Shown here: one piece after another, positions 1-8,589 of the stretch
How positions within the stretch are numbered: the first letter of the stretch is position 1
Layout: every line of letters starts with the position of its first letter
Assembly: GCF_000934545.1 (NCBI RefSeq)
Contig: NZ_CP010554.1
Coordinates: 558,001 to 622,000, forward strand
Reading direction: 5' to 3'
Length of the DNA stretch: 64,000 nucleotides
Source of the DNA: Rugosibacter aromaticivorans
GTDB taxonomy: Bacteria > Pseudomonadota > Gammaproteobacteria > Burkholderiales > Rhodocyclaceae
The notes under the pieces: model-generated
Database searches by the model: none
The model's input: only the letters and a program-made list of their open reading frames with translations
Told to the model about the DNA's origin: nothing
Program-made: the position numbers and the translations under genes

Positions 1-2
1 TG

Positions 3-614
3 TTCAGGAAGACGGAAAAAATTGTGTCCGTGCAGTCATGGTACAGCGGTGGCTATAGAGCAAACATTGTGGCTTATACCCTGGCTCTGCTTTCCAGGCT
101 GTGCGCTGATATGGGCAAATCATTCGATTTCATGAAGGTGTGGGAAACGCAGGACATTACGGACGTGATGAGAGACGCAATTGAAATAACCGCTAAGGTC
201 GTGTTTGACAGCATCATGACCCCAATGGCTGGTATTTCAAATATTTCGGAGTGGTGCAAGAAGGAAGCCTGCTGGGATCGCCTTCAACTGAAGTCCGGCG
301 AATTAAAGTCTTTACTGCCCAAGCCATTTTTAGGCGGCCTCGTTGATAAAGAAAACATTGTCGAAGAGGTAAGGTCAGCCGCCAAAGTTCAGAAGATTGA
401 CAACGGAATTGAGGCGCAGAAAAAAATAATGAGTATTCCCGCCGCGAAATGGCGACAGATTATGGCCGATGGTAATAAGAAAAATCTTTTCTCGCCAATG
501 GAAATAGGGATTCTTCAGGTCGCGTCGAAAATACCCGCCAAAATCCCATCTGAGAAACAATCGATCATACTGATTGACGTGCTGGCAAAGGCCACCCTTG
601 AAGGGATTAATTGA
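3..614 (+). CDS. C-terminal part of a probable AIPR-family abortive-infection protein (5' end outside window)
   Basis: The frame is open from the first bases of the window, so this is the 3' part of a longer gene; the GTG at 24 is only an internal codon. The visible 204 residues contain a WYSGGYRANIVAYT-type segment and, about 60 residues later, an EWCKKEACWDRL-type segment. From memory I associate these with the C-terminal region of AIPR proteins (abortive phage infection), soluble proteins found as anti-phage cargo of mobile elements. No catalytic residues of an N-terminal nuclease-like part can be checked because it lies outside the window. The location next to ICE transfer genes fits cargo. 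The family call rests on recall of conserved wording, not on a search; it could be another defence protein. Confidence 0.5.
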   Translation, partial: FRKTEKIVSVQSWYSGGYRANIVAYTLALLSRLCADMGKSFDFMKVWETQDITDVMRDAIEITAKVVFDSIMTPMAGISNISEWCKKEACWDRLQLKSGELKSLLPKPFLGGLVDKENIVEEVRSAAKVQKIDNGIEAQKKIMSIPAAKWRQIMADGNKKNLFSPMEIGILQVASKIPAKIPSEKQSIILIDVLAKATLEGIN

Positions 615-647
615 GCGCGCTGCTTTACCAGCGACATCTGCTGAGGG

Positions 648-950
648 CTAGGCAAGTTGCTGAATGCCGCCTTCTTTAATCCAGAGGTCAATCGAATTTT
701 GAGCGTCGTTCAGGTAGCCTATTAGAGCGTCAGGCATTCCTTCATCTTTATCAAGCCCGCCGAAGTGATTCGTTAAAGCTTGTATCTCATCATCTTCACA
801 GAAGCCACCATAGCAATTAGCGTCCACGTAATCGTGAAGGGCTGAAAATGAGGGACAATCCGCTGGCACTCGTCCTTCTTTAATGTCCTCAATAATTTCT
901 TGTTTCATACGCTCAATGGATTCATCAAGTGTTGGGATGGTCGTGGTCAT
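648..950 (-). CDS. small acidic hypothetical protein
   Basis: A 100-residue acidic protein with no motif I recognise. It has no signal peptide or membrane segment; it begins with a charged helix-like stretch (IERMKQEIIEDIKEG) and contains two cysteines near residues 46 and 51. The start is well supported: an AAAGGAGG ribosome-binding site lies about 8 bases upstream of the ATG on the minus strand. It is convergent with the AIPR-like gene and lies downstream of the relaxase gene, in a position where ICEs of this type carry variable cargo. Function unknown. Confidence 0.55.
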   Translation of the reverse strand: MTTTIPTLDESIERMKQEIIEDIKEGRVPADCPSFSALHDYVDANCYGGFCEDDEIQALTNHFGGLDKDEGMPDALIGYLNDAQNSIDLWIKEGGIQQLA

Positions 951-1233
951 TTCATTGCCTCCTTTATTGATGCCCAGGATAGCATAATTTGTTGATCGTT
1001 TATGACCGAGCTGCCAAGCTGACTATCACAATTGATGCCATCACTAATCGCACTCACTTTCGAATAGTGACAACGGCGGAAGATCGAGCAGGCCATGATG
1101 GTCAATGGAATCTGCGCCAAGTACTCCCATCTGCACGAGCTTCTCAGCTTCGCTCTTGGCCTCTTCCTTTCAGTCATTGGCTACGCATGCATTGTCGGCA
1201 ACGGTGGCCACCACTTTCACAATAGCCCTACGC

Positions 1234-3174
1234 TTACCGTCCACGCTGCCGCCCCAGCTCCCAAGTGACCGATGATCCCCGCACGATGGCCGATACCTGC
1301 TGCCCAAGCCGTTGTTCCACTACCGGCCTCCACGGCACCAGGCTGAAACCCATGCCGTCGTCGAGCATCGCAAAGCGCCCGCTGGCAAGTTGTACATTGC
1401 GGCGATAGGTGCCGGTCACGCGCCCCCCATCGGTAACGGGGCGATGTGTCAGGCCGGTTTCCGCAGCGATGGCTTTGGCTGCACCATTTATCTCGCGTCC
1501 ACGCAACGTCCCCAACAGATTGCGCGCCAGGATCACGCGCTGTCCGCGTCGCTCGGCCAGCCCTTGTTCCACCAGGAAATCTGATCGCTGCCGCAGTGCG
1601 TCGCGCAAGTCACCGCCGAAACCGTTGTTGGCGATACCGTCGGCGCCGCCGATCAACTGTTGGTCCAACCAGGTCGCGCCGATCACGCGGACTTGCCGCT
1701 CAATGGGCAGGTGCGAACGCAGTTCCACCGACACGCCGCCCAGCCGCTGCACATCGTATTGCCGACCTCGCTCGGGCAGGTCCGTCGGCACCCGCCAGAC
1801 CCCTTCGGCCACGCGCTCCACAATGCCCGCTCGGCGCAGTGCTTCCAGGCGGCGCACATGGGCATCCACCACCTCTTTGGGATCGCGCTCGGGTGTGGCC
1901 TGCACCTTGGCCATCATCAGGTGGTGGTCGGTGCGATACAGGCCATCGACTGCGAGCGCGGCGATGTTCTTGTCGGCGGCGCGGATATCGGCTGAACCAC
2001 GGGCTTCGACCACGGAGCCGACGGGGTACTGCTCCAGCTCAACCTTTGCATTGAGCGCAACGTAGTGCGCCTTGCCGTCGGTGCCATCGACCACGAGATA
2101 GCCTCGGTCATGCAATTCGTCTGCCATACCCTTGGCGCATACCCGGCCGACCACATGCTGTGCGTTCTCGCCCGGCGCGAACACTACCAAGTTGCGCGGC
2201 ACGCCGCCCATGGCCCGCTGCATCGTGCGCACGATGTCGCCACGCTCGCCCATCGCCCGCAGAACCTGTTCGGCTTCGGCGTGGACGGCCCATACACCGG
2301 GTGCCGACTCGTGCGCCAGCCCCATACGCTGCAGGCGTTGCAGCCGTCCGATCAATAGCACGCGCTGCTGCCTGCGCTTGGGGTCTTCGGTGGGTTGATT
2401 GATGTGGACCAACCCACCTTGCGCTTCGCGTTGCAGCGTGCGGTCCAGGCTGGTCCAACGTTCCTGATCGACCTCCCGCCGCAGACTCTGCTGGATCTCC
2501 AGCTCGGTGCGCAGCCCCAGCCATTCGGTCGCCAGTTCCGAGGCGCGCTCGCGCATCCCTTGGGCGATGTAGTCGCGGGATATGATCAAGTCTTTACCTG
2601 TGCCGTCTTTGCCGCGCAGCACGATGTGGGTGTGCGGGTTGTCGGTGTTCCAGTGGTTAACCGCCACCCAATCCAGGTTCGTTCCCAGATCGGCTTCCAT
2701 GCGGCTCATCAGGTGGCGGGTATAGCGGCGCAGGTCGTCGAGCTGCTCGGCGTCCTCGGGCGAGACGATGAAGCGGAACTGGTGCCGATCCTCCCGTCCG
2801 CGTTCCTCGAAGGCGGCCAGATCGGCGTTGTCCGTTGTTGATCCATAGGCCTGGCCCGGTTCACCATCGCGGCCGACACCCTCGCGCTCGATGTAGCGCA
2901 GGTGCGTGATGGTCGAGCGCGAGCCGGCCTGTTTGAGATTCACCAACCGGGTCTTGATGGCGACGCGCCGCGATCCTGGCTGCGCAGTGTGTCCAGTAAA
3001 ACGGGCGGCTACATGCCCGCGACCAAGGCGTGCGCCGGGCCGGGCTCCCGACTTGCGCACCGACTTGCCGCCAGCTTTGCTGACCTCCTTCAAAACCTGG
3101 GAAACGAACTTCTGCTGACGGCTCTTGGGTGCGCCGGGGCGCACGCGGAAACGGTCATCGTCACGACTGCTCAT
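1234..3174 (-). CDS. rlxS: DUF3363-type conjugative relaxase (RlxS/VirD2-like)
   Basis: A 646-residue relaxase that would nick the ICE at oriT and lead the strand into the recipient. The start at 3174 (MSSRDDDRFRVRPG) is chosen over an upstream frame extension because the added residues look like translated leader. The N-terminal half is rich in Arg/Lys, and the relaxase histidine motif DNPHTHIVLRG is seen around residues 205-215; the C-terminal half is the DUF3363 region. Length and order (relaxase after traF, DUF2840, RHH protein, parA and repA on one strand) match Tn4371-family ICEs. It is the last visible gene of that operon; traG and trb genes are expected further left, outside the window. 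The active-site tyrosine was not assigned. Confidence 0.85.
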   Translation of the reverse strand: MSSRDDDRFRVRPGAPKSRQQKFVSQVLKEVSKAGGKSVRKSGARPGARLGRGHVAARFTGHTAQPGSRRVAIKTRLVNLKQAGSRSTITHLRYIEREGVGRDGEPGQAYGSTTDNADLAAFEERGREDRHQFRFIVSPEDAEQLDDLRRYTRHLMSRMEADLGTNLDWVAVNHWNTDNPHTHIVLRGKDGTGKDLIISRDYIAQGMRERASELATEWLGLRTELEIQQSLRREVDQERWTSLDRTLQREAQGGLVHINQPTEDPKRRQQRVLLIGRLQRLQRMGLAHESAPGVWAVHAEAEQVLRAMGERGDIVRTMQRAMGGVPRNLVVFAPGENAQHVVGRVCAKGMADELHDRGYLVVDGTDGKAHYVALNAKVELEQYPVGSVVEARGSADIRAADKNIAALAVDGLYRTDHHLMMAKVQATPERDPKEVVDAHVRRLEALRRAGIVERVAEGVWRVPTDLPERGRQYDVQRLGGVSVELRSHLPIERQVRVIGATWLDQQLIGGADGIANNGFGGDLRDALRQRSDFLVEQGLAERRGQRVILARNLLGTLRGREINGAAKAIAAETGLTHRPVTDGGRVTGTYRRNVQLASGRFAMLDDGMGFSLVPWRPVVEQRLGQQVSAIVRGSSVTWELGRQRGR

Positions 3175-3493
3175 GGAATGAACTCCTACGTAGCACTGCC
3201 AAGCCCAGCGAGCGAAGCACGCTGATAGACCAATGCGGGCGCGGCCTTCGCGCCGCACACGGCACAGCACCGCAAGAAGCGCGTGCCGCGCCAACCCACG
3301 TGCAGACAAGGCCTTCGACGCGCCGAAGTGCCGCGTCCTTTTATCTTGCCCTCCGTCTTTTCCGATCGCTGACGCGACCGGCCCAGACGGTCAGGCTGCG
3401 ATTGTCTGCACGGGTGAAGCACCGCAGCCGCAGGCCGTGGTGCAAACGATGTGCAGCGAGACTGCACGAAGAATGGTACGCAGCGCTGCACGT
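3175..3493. other. gap between traF and relaxase genes, no gene seen
   Basis: About 320 GC-rich bases with no convincing reading frame. The position directly ahead of the relaxase gene makes it a candidate place for oriT, but I see no nick-site consensus I can name, so this is only location-based inference. Confidence 0.3.
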
Positions 3494-4018
3494 TCATGGC
3501 GTGCCCCACGTCCATAAGGGCTGCGCGCTGCCGATCACGGCGGAGACAGCAACGGGACCGAAGTAGCGGCTGTCAAACGACGCCGGATTCGTCGTACTGA
3601 GCAGGAACAGCTCGCCGTCGCGAAGCGCTCGGCACTGCTGCCAGACGGGCAGCAATCGGCCTCGTCGATCTGCTTTCAATGCGGTGGCAACCGCCACGCC
3701 ATCGATGCGAACGATGTGCTTCTCGATGCACACCTGCTGCGGTGACATCGCGCCGATTCGCTTGAGCAATGGGATGCGTTCGGGCAGGTAGCCACGCTGC
3801 GCAGCCAGTGCGGCGGCGTCTGCCGGAAGTCGGGTGAGCACGATACTGCCGACGTGCAGCGAGTCGGGCGGGCCGATGCGGTACCAGCCGCGTGGCACGC
3901 TGTCACTCGGGTTGTAGACGATCCGCGCAATGGGTGTATGCACCGACGGCCAGGCAAGCGCAGAGATGCCAAGGACGGTGAACAGTACGACGCCCCAGCG
4001 ATGGATGCGGGTGTTCAT
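3494..4018 (-). CDS. traF: TraF-like S26 family signal peptidase
   Basis: A 174-residue protein with one N-terminal membrane segment (about residues 8-27, VVLFTVLGISALAWPSV) followed by an S26 peptidase fold. The serine motif is NPSDSVPRGWY around residues 40-50, and the lysine region is LLKRIGAMSPQQ about 45 residues later. TraF peptidases in RP4/Tn4371 systems process (cyclise) the conjugative pilin TrbC and act at the inner membrane. The start at 4018 overlaps the stop of the upstream DUF2840 gene by ATGA, indicating coupled translation. A longer in-frame extension upstream of 4018 is judged spurious because it overlaps DUF2840 entirely. Confidence 0.85.
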   Translation of the reverse strand: MNTRIHRWGVVLFTVLGISALAWPSVHTPIARIVYNPSDSVPRGWYRIGPPDSLHVGSIVLTRLPADAAALAAQRGYLPERIPLLKRIGAMSPQQVCIEKHIVRIDGVAVATALKADRRGRLLPVWQQCRALRDGELFLLSTTNPASFDSRYFGPVAVSAVIGSAQPLWTWGTP

Positions 4019-4548
4019 CGCAACACCTCGCCCGCGAGGTAAGCGGCATGCCGTTCGGGGGTGTAGATCGGTAGTGGTAGGCGCGCAGATAGCCGGTTGC
4101 CCAACGTGCGCCAGTACGCGGGCGACACCGCTGCCGGATCGATACCGAGCGCTTCGATGGCGTCGATCTGTGGCAAGACCGATTGCACCTGCCGCTCGCC
4201 CTCGGCGCACAGCAATAGGCGCGCGCCCGGCTGAATCCCGGCGATGCGCTGTACCGCATCAAGCGGCGTGCATGCCTGCAAAACCATGAGTTGCCAGCGC
4301 GTCGTGCCGTAGTCGTTGGACTCCCAGCGCACGCGGCAGAACATCGCAGCAGGAAGGAACGCCGCGCAGCGGCGCCAGCGATCCAAGCGCAGTTCGTGCA
4401 CTGGATGGCCGAAACGCAGATAGAGGTTGATCCGCTGTGCGACAAACGCCAGCGACACATGTGTCAGCGGCGTGCCGCTGTTGACGCTCGATAGCACGGG
4501 ACGTGGTATTGGTGGTGCGTTGCTGGCCGCCTGCGGCAGCGCGCTCAT
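4015..4548 (-). CDS. DUF2840 domain protein of Tn4371-like ICE
   Basis: A 177-residue protein matching the DUF2840 family, found almost only between parA and traF in Tn4371-type ICEs and related plasmids. A hydrophilic N-terminus of about 25 residues is followed by the conserved core (HVSLAFVAQRINLYLRFG; later YGTTRWQLMVLQAC). There is no signal peptide, membrane span or known catalytic motif. It is coupled on both sides by 4-bp overlaps with the RHH gene upstream and traF downstream, so it belongs to the maintenance/transfer operon. Molecular role unknown; synteny suggests conjugation or partitioning. Confidence 0.8.
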   Translation of the reverse strand: MSALPQAASNAPPIPRPVLSSVNSGTPLTHVSLAFVAQRINLYLRFGHPVHELRLDRWRRCAAFLPAAMFCRVRWESNDYGTTRWQLMVLQACTPLDAVQRIAGIQPGARLLLCAEGERQVQSVLPQIDAIEALGIDPAAVSPAYWRTLGNRLSARLPLPIYTPERHAAYLAGEVLR

Positions 4549-4790
4549 GGCTGCTTCTCCGGGAATTCATGTTCCAACAGATCACGCAGCATCTCGGCCA
4601 CCGTGATGCCGCGCGTGAAAGCTGCGACCTTGATGCGGGCGCGCAGCGCCGACGTCACGTCGATGGTCAGCCGGGCGGTATAGAGATCGGTCTTGCCGAT
4701 GTCTGCACCGTCGCCTTGGCGCACCCAGGCGTCGGCGTGCGGATTGGCGGGTGGACGCGCGCCAATGGCAACCCGTTTGCCGTTCTTCAT
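4545..4790 (-). CDS. ribbon-helix-helix partition accessory protein
   Basis: An 81-residue basic protein. The first 35 residues are a flexible tail and residues about 38-78 form a ribbon-helix-helix domain (YTARLTIDVTSALRARIKVAAFTRGITVAEMLRDLLEHEF). Such proteins next to ParA usually act like ParG/ParB2: they bind the centromere-like site and repress their own operon. It overlaps both parA and DUF2840 by 4 bases. The pairing with ParA is the main functional hint; DNA target unknown. Confidence 0.75.
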   Translation of the reverse strand: MKNGKRVAIGARPPANPHADAWVRQGDGADIGKTDLYTARLTIDVTSALRARIKVAAFTRGITVAEMLRDLLEHEFPEKQP

Positions 4791-5425
4791 CGCGCCATCC
4801 TCAAGACTTCATCGGTGAGCGCCGCGATCTCGCGTGCAGCAATGCTGTTCACGTCGAGTTCGCGCGCGAGCTGACCTCTGGCCACACTGTCGGCAAACAC
4901 GATGCGCTGCCGAACTTCCGAGAGCAGCGATGGCAGCGGTTGATCGGCGAGCGCACTGCGCGCCTCGCGTCCGATCACCGTGGTGCTGACGCGCCGGTTG
5001 ATGATGAAGACCGCGCGCAGCGCTGGCCGGAACACCTGCGCTTCGCGAATCAGCGACACCATCTCGGCGCTGGCCCATACGTCGTAGGGACTGGGCTGAA
5101 CGGGGATCAACACGATGTCAGCCGCGAGCAGCGCGGAGCGCGCCAGTGCCGCGATTCTTGGTGGGCCGTCGATCACGATGTGATCGCAGCGTCTGGCGAG
5201 TTCTGGCGCTTCCTGATGCAGGGTTTCCCTGGCCAGGCCGACAGCACCGAACAGCCGGGGCAAGCCGTTCTGGTTACGGCGTTGTGTCCAATCGAGCGCC
5301 GAGCCTTGGGGATCGGCATCGATCAGGATCACTGTGCTGCCTTGCATCGCCAGCTCACCGGCGATGTGGGTGGCGAGGGTGGTCTTGCCGACCCCGCCTT
5401 TCTGGTTGAGCAGCGCGATGATCAT
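4787..5425 (-). CDS. parA: ParA family partition ATPase
   Basis: A 212-residue deviant-Walker ATPase. The start MIIALLNQKGGVGKTT is chosen at 5425 because ParA proteins begin directly with this strand and the upstream in-frame codons have no family resemblance. The Walker A motif is KGGVGKTT (residues 9-16), with the signature lysine; the switch and Walker B regions are DADPQGSALDW and HIVIDGPP. It lacks an N-terminal HTH, so it is of the short ParA/MinD-like type that works with a small RHH partner, here the next gene downstream. It should keep the excised ICE stable. It lies 205 bases after repA, with iteron repeats between. Confidence 0.9.
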   Translation of the reverse strand: MIIALLNQKGGVGKTTLATHIAGELAMQGSTVILIDADPQGSALDWTQRRNQNGLPRLFGAVGLARETLHQEAPELARRCDHIVIDGPPRIAALARSALLAADIVLIPVQPSPYDVWASAEMVSLIREAQVFRPALRAVFIINRRVSTTVIGREARSALADQPLPSLLSEVRQRIVFADSVARGQLARELDVNSIAAREIAALTDEVLRMAR

Positions 5426-5450
5426 GATGCGCTGCCTCCTGCTCGCCGAC

Positions 5451-5624
5451 TTATCCACAGCGCGGGGGCTCTTCTTATCGTTAGTTTTATAGATTCAAAG
5501 TTAGAATCTAAGTTAGGAAACGCAGAAACCCTTGCTGTGCAAGGCTTTGCGATGCGTTCGCACTCCTGATAGCACGATAGCACTGCGCCTGATAGCACGA
5601 GGATTCCCACTCCCGATAGCACGA
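5451..5624. other. candidate replication origin: DnaA box plus four iteron-like repeats
   Basis: Between repA and parA a perfect DnaA box TTATCCACA lies at 5451-5459. Four copies of GATAGCAC lie at 5568, 5576, 5591 and 5615, three of them inside the longer CNGATAGCACGA form. Between box and repeats is an AT-rich stretch (about 5475-5518). This arrangement, directly downstream of a replication initiator gene, is what is expected of an iteron origin used by the excised circular ICE. Function is inferred from layout. Confidence 0.5.
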
Positions 5625-5630
5625 GCGTAT

Positions 5631-6521
5631 TCACCGTTTGTCCACAGGCATTGCACCGGCATTGAAGCTGCCACCGGGGCGCAGCGGTGCCGTAGACGGC
5701 ACGGCGCGAAAGGTCAGCACTTCCGGCCCATGCCCTGGTCGCAGGACGGCAAGCGTGTAGCCCGGCAAGGGTTGACGCGCCACGATGCAACGCAAGTCGT
5801 AAGCGAAGTCGGTGAAGCGCGCCAGACTGCCGGACTTGCGGTGCAGGTGCGGGAAATCGAAGCGCCAGCCCTCGCGCTGCCAGCCGCCGTGCTTGCGTAC
5901 CAGGCGGTACAGCCAGCGCTCGATGCCGCCGGTCAGGCGAAAGTAGTTGGCGTCGATCGTAAGCACCAGGCTTTCGTCGAACACACCGGCATAGAACCAG
6001 TCCGGCAGGATCAGTTCGATGCCCAGCGGCCGGCCTTGGCCGTCTGCACGCTCCTTCCATTCGTTGATCCATGAGAAGCGGTGCAGGCGCCGCGCATTGG
6101 GTTGGCGGATGGAGGTGGCCACGCTGGTGGACTGCAAGCGGTCCAGGGCGGCTTTGAGGCGCTGGTAGTCGCGCAGCGACGTGCCGCGGCCGATGAAGCG
6201 CAGGATTTCGTAGGGCGTGGCCGCCATCAGCCGCGATGAGCGAATCCCCGCGTCGCGTGCTTCGACGATCTGGCTTGCGGCCCAGATCAGGATGTCGGCA
6301 TCCCAGATCGTTGCCAGACCATGCTCGGCCGTGCCCTCGACACGCACCGTCACGCTGCCGGTGCGGAAGTCGATCGGCACCGTGCGCTTGCTCTTGGACA
6401 GCGAGAAGAACGGGTAGGCCATCAGGTCTTGCGCATCGCGTGCTGGCAGTGCGCCCGAGAAAGCATGGAACAGTTCGAGCTGCTCGCGCTGCCGATCGTG
6501 ACTGAGGTGCCCGATGGCCAT
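5631..6521 (-). CDS. repA: replication initiator protein A
   Basis: A 296-residue RepA (RPA) protein of the type carried by IncP-like plasmids and Tn4371-family ICEs. Recognisable parts are DLMAYPFFSLSKSKR near residue 32, the ILRFIGRGTSLRDYQRLKAALDRL helix-turn-helix-like segment near residues 107-130, and the winged part WLYRLVRKHGG near 203-213. It should bind the GATAGCAC repeats just downstream and open the origin for autonomous replication after excision. Upstream, 22 bases separate it from the excisionase-like gene on the same strand. Residue numbers are approximate. Confidence 0.85.
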   Translation of the reverse strand: MAIGHLSHDRQREQLELFHAFSGALPARDAQDLMAYPFFSLSKSKRTVPIDFRTGSVTVRVEGTAEHGLATIWDADILIWAASQIVEARDAGIRSSRLMAATPYEILRFIGRGTSLRDYQRLKAALDRLQSTSVATSIRQPNARRLHRFSWINEWKERADGQGRPLGIELILPDWFYAGVFDESLVLTIDANYFRLTGGIERWLYRLVRKHGGWQREGWRFDFPHLHRKSGSLARFTDFAYDLRCIVARQPLPGYTLAVLRPGHGPEVLTFRAVPSTAPLRPGGSFNAGAMPVDKR

Positions 6522-6543
6522 CAGTGACGGTGTCCATCGCCGA

Positions 6544-6858
6544 TCAGCGCGCGCCGTCCCGGCGCGCGGCGTACTCGGGGTCGGACGTCATCTCGAAGCT
6601 GCGTGCATCGGCCCACGCTTCGAGGTCGACGATGGCGTACATTACGCGCCGACCAAACTTGCGGAAGCGCGGCCCGCCGCCGATGACGCGCTGCTTTTCC
6701 AGCGTGCGCGGGGACAGCCGCAGGAATGCGGCGGCTTCGTCGTTGGTCAGGTAACGCGCTGGCTGCGCGGATTGAGCAGGCTGCTGGGTGGCAGCGGGTG
6801 CGGCTGAGGGTACGTAGTGCGGCCGTAACGGTGCGGGTCTCATGGCATGTGCCTCCAT
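6544..6858 (-). CDS. excisionase-like helix-turn-helix protein (RdfS/AlpA type)
   Basis: A 104-residue protein. Residues about 35-85 form a MerR/AlpA-like winged HTH (YLTNDEAAAFLRLSPRTLEKQRVIGGG, then PRFRKFGRRVMY), preceded by a Pro/Ala-rich tail. In Tn4371-family ICEs a gene of this kind just upstream of repA is the recombination directionality factor candidate or a regulator of the repA-parA-traF operon. An alternative start is the methionine five codons later. Excision activity is inference from family and position. Confidence 0.7.
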   Translation of the reverse strand: MEAHAMRPAPLRPHYVPSAAPAATQQPAQSAQPARYLTNDEAAAFLRLSPRTLEKQRVIGGGPRFRKFGRRVMYAIVDLEAWADARSFEMTSDPEYAARRDGAR

Positions 6859-6977
6859 CGGTCAAGATCGCCGACGAAGCAATCGCCGCCGGATGGAAGC
6901 AGTTTCGGGAAAGTCAGGCGTTCTGCGCAGGGACGTTTTGCATCGCCGCGCTAACGTCCCTGTGCGGCCTTGCCGAG

Positions 6978-7724
6978 TTAGAGTAGGCGGTGGTATCCAC
7001 CAGCCATGAGCGTCTGCCCGCGCCGGACCAAGCGGCGGACTTGGGCGCGCAGATCGCTGTCGTCGTACCAGCGCTCGGTAACGGCTGCGATGCCGAACAA
7101 CACTTCGGCCACGCCGCGCTGCGAAGCACCGGCCAGCGTGCCGTCGAGCGCCTGCAGGGTGCGCATGTGGAGCATTGACGTGCGACCTGGTCGGCCGGTG
7201 GCGATTGCAGTGCGGTGCACCTTTGCGGCGTCAAGCAACGCCAGCTCGGCTTCGATTGCGCGCCAGCGCTCGGGGAGCTGGCAACCGGCGCGGACGGCAT
7301 AGGCGTAAGCCATGCCGTCTTCCAGTGCGGGAGATATCGCCATGCGCAGCGTGCGATTGACGATCTGAGTGGTCAGCAGCAGGCGCTTGCCGTCGTGCAT
7401 CAGGTGTTTGCGGCCGGGGAAGCGCCAGAGCTGGAACAGCAGCGCATCGGCCGTGGGATCGGCATCGGGATAGACCTGGACTACCGAGGATGGATCAGGG
7501 AACCAGTCGGGGTGCGCGTCGCGTGCATCGCGCGCGGGGTCTTCCAGCAGGCGCAAGCCCCAGCGCAGCGCCTCGTACGGCGGACGGCGCCGGTGGCGTT
7601 GCCAGGCGCGGTGGTATTCCGGGTTGCGCCGCAGGTATTCCCAAGCCAGCGCGGGGCCGTCCAGGTGCAGGACGTACAGGTATGCAGCGCTGGGATGCCA
7701 GTGAACGGCGCTTGAATCTGCCAT
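6978..7724 (-). CDS. DUF2285 domain regulator-like protein
   Basis: A 248-residue protein of the DUF2285 family that accompanies repA in Tn4371-like elements. The N-terminal region contains YLRRNPEYHRAWQRH (residues about 30-44), typical of the transcriptional-regulator-like half. The C-terminal DUF2285 half has a repeated-helix segment (RTLQALDGTLAGASQRGVAEVLFG, then RWYDDSDLRAQVRRLVRRG) that resembles a DNA-binding helical domain. The start at 7724 (MADSSAVHW) is preferred to a longer extension. No catalytic motif. Regulation of ICE genes is the usual assumption but not shown. Confidence 0.75.
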   Translation of the reverse strand: MADSSAVHWHPSAAYLYVLHLDGPALAWEYLRRNPEYHRAWQRHRRRPPYEALRWGLRLLEDPARDARDAHPDWFPDPSSVVQVYPDADPTADALLFQLWRFPGRKHLMHDGKRLLLTTQIVNRTLRMAISPALEDGMAYAYAVRAGCQLPERWRAIEAELALLDAAKVHRTAIATGRPGRTSMLHMRTLQALDGTLAGASQRGVAEVLFGIAAVTERWYDDSDLRAQVRRLVRRGQTLMAGGYHRLL

Positions 7725-7925
7725 GGCGCAAGCTCCTCTCGGATAGAAAGAAATCAATCGCCACGCGGGGGATACGGCGGGCAAGACCACCTCGGTCTTC
7801 GACGGTTATGAGTTAATCATATAGACGCAAGGTTTTCAATTGATGAGGATGGGACGACCCCATCCTCAGCCTGCATCGGCAAGTGTGTTGAGACAGCGTT
7901 GTGCCGTTGCTGCACTGAATAGCGA

Positions 7926-8273
7926 TCAATCGTTAATCGATCCATCAGCCTGGGCCAGCCGGACGTATTCGGAGAGCCGCCGCTGTGGCGTGAAATGCAA
8001 ATCGCGTACAACGGCCAGGTTCTGTGGTCCGCGAATGCCTTCCAGGACGGACAACCGCACATGGCCGAGTTCCGGTGTGCCTATACCGAGGTCGATCAGG
8101 CCGAAAGCGGTGTCGCCGTCGTCGGGACTGAGTTCGGTCAACAGCCAGGCCGCATGCGCATCCAGGGTGAACAGCTTGACAACCGGCAGTGGGTCGCGCT
8201 TCTCGCCGCGCGCGGCGGCAGCGCCATTGTCCAGCAGCTGGACGCGGTGATCGTTGGTGATGAGTGATTTCAT
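7926..8273 (-). CDS. DUF2958 domain protein, copy 1
   Basis: A 115-residue DUF2958 protein. Family features seen are VVKLFTLDAHAAWLLTEL (around residues 31-48), then the acidic DDGDTAFGLIDLGIGTPELG and a C-terminal DLHFTPQRRLSEYV. Proteins of this family are common on conjugative elements and probably metal- or nucleic-acid-handling, but no function is established. It is a diverged paralogue of the next upstream gene. The start MKSLIT is set at 8273. Downstream it is separated by 200 bases from the DUF2285 gene. Confidence 0.8.
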   Translation of the reverse strand: MKSLITNDHRVQLLDNGAAAARGEKRDPLPVVKLFTLDAHAAWLLTELSPDDGDTAFGLIDLGIGTPELGHVRLSVLEGIRGPQNLAVVRDLHFTPQRRLSEYVRLAQADGSIND

Positions 8274-8547
8274 GGTCGCTGGGCGCAAGTGTGGTTACGA
8301 TCAACGGAACATTAGTTTTGCGCAAACGTGCCGATGCGTCAAAGCTTGAATGTTCAAGTGTGCTTCTGCGCCAAATCGCCAAAGCGGATTCCACCGAATC
8401 CGTGGGTACACGAATCGGCGATTGCGTAAGTACGGCAGCCATGATTTCAGTAGAAGCGGCTTCCAGCATAGGCCCGCCCGCCGCAAGTTCAAGCAGGAAA
8501 GATTAAAAATGAACACTAATCGAGGCCCGGAGGGACAAACAGGCAAG
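8274..8547. other. gap between the two DUF2958 genes
   Basis: Almost 300 bases without a gene I trust. A minus-strand frame from about 8469 can be read, but it has no ribosome-binding site, no family resemblance and runs over the DUF2958 gene, so it is not called. Confidence 0.3.
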
Positions 8548-8580
8548 TAAAGGGCGCTGCCCAGCCCAGCGGCAGCGCCC
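8548..8580 (-). terminator. Rho-independent terminator after DUF2958 copy 2
   Basis: A 10-bp perfect stem (GGGCGCTGCC with GGCAGCGCCC) at 8552-8580, followed on the minus strand by a short T tract. It lies 10 bases past the stop of the DUF2958 copy 2 gene and would end its transcript. Confidence 0.75.
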
Positions 8581-8589
8581 GCGTGACGG

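Noticed and set aside
1409-2065. Long plus-strand frames opposite the relaxase gene
   Set aside because: They are shadows caused by high GC at third positions of the minus-strand relaxase gene, Arg/Ser-rich without known motifs.
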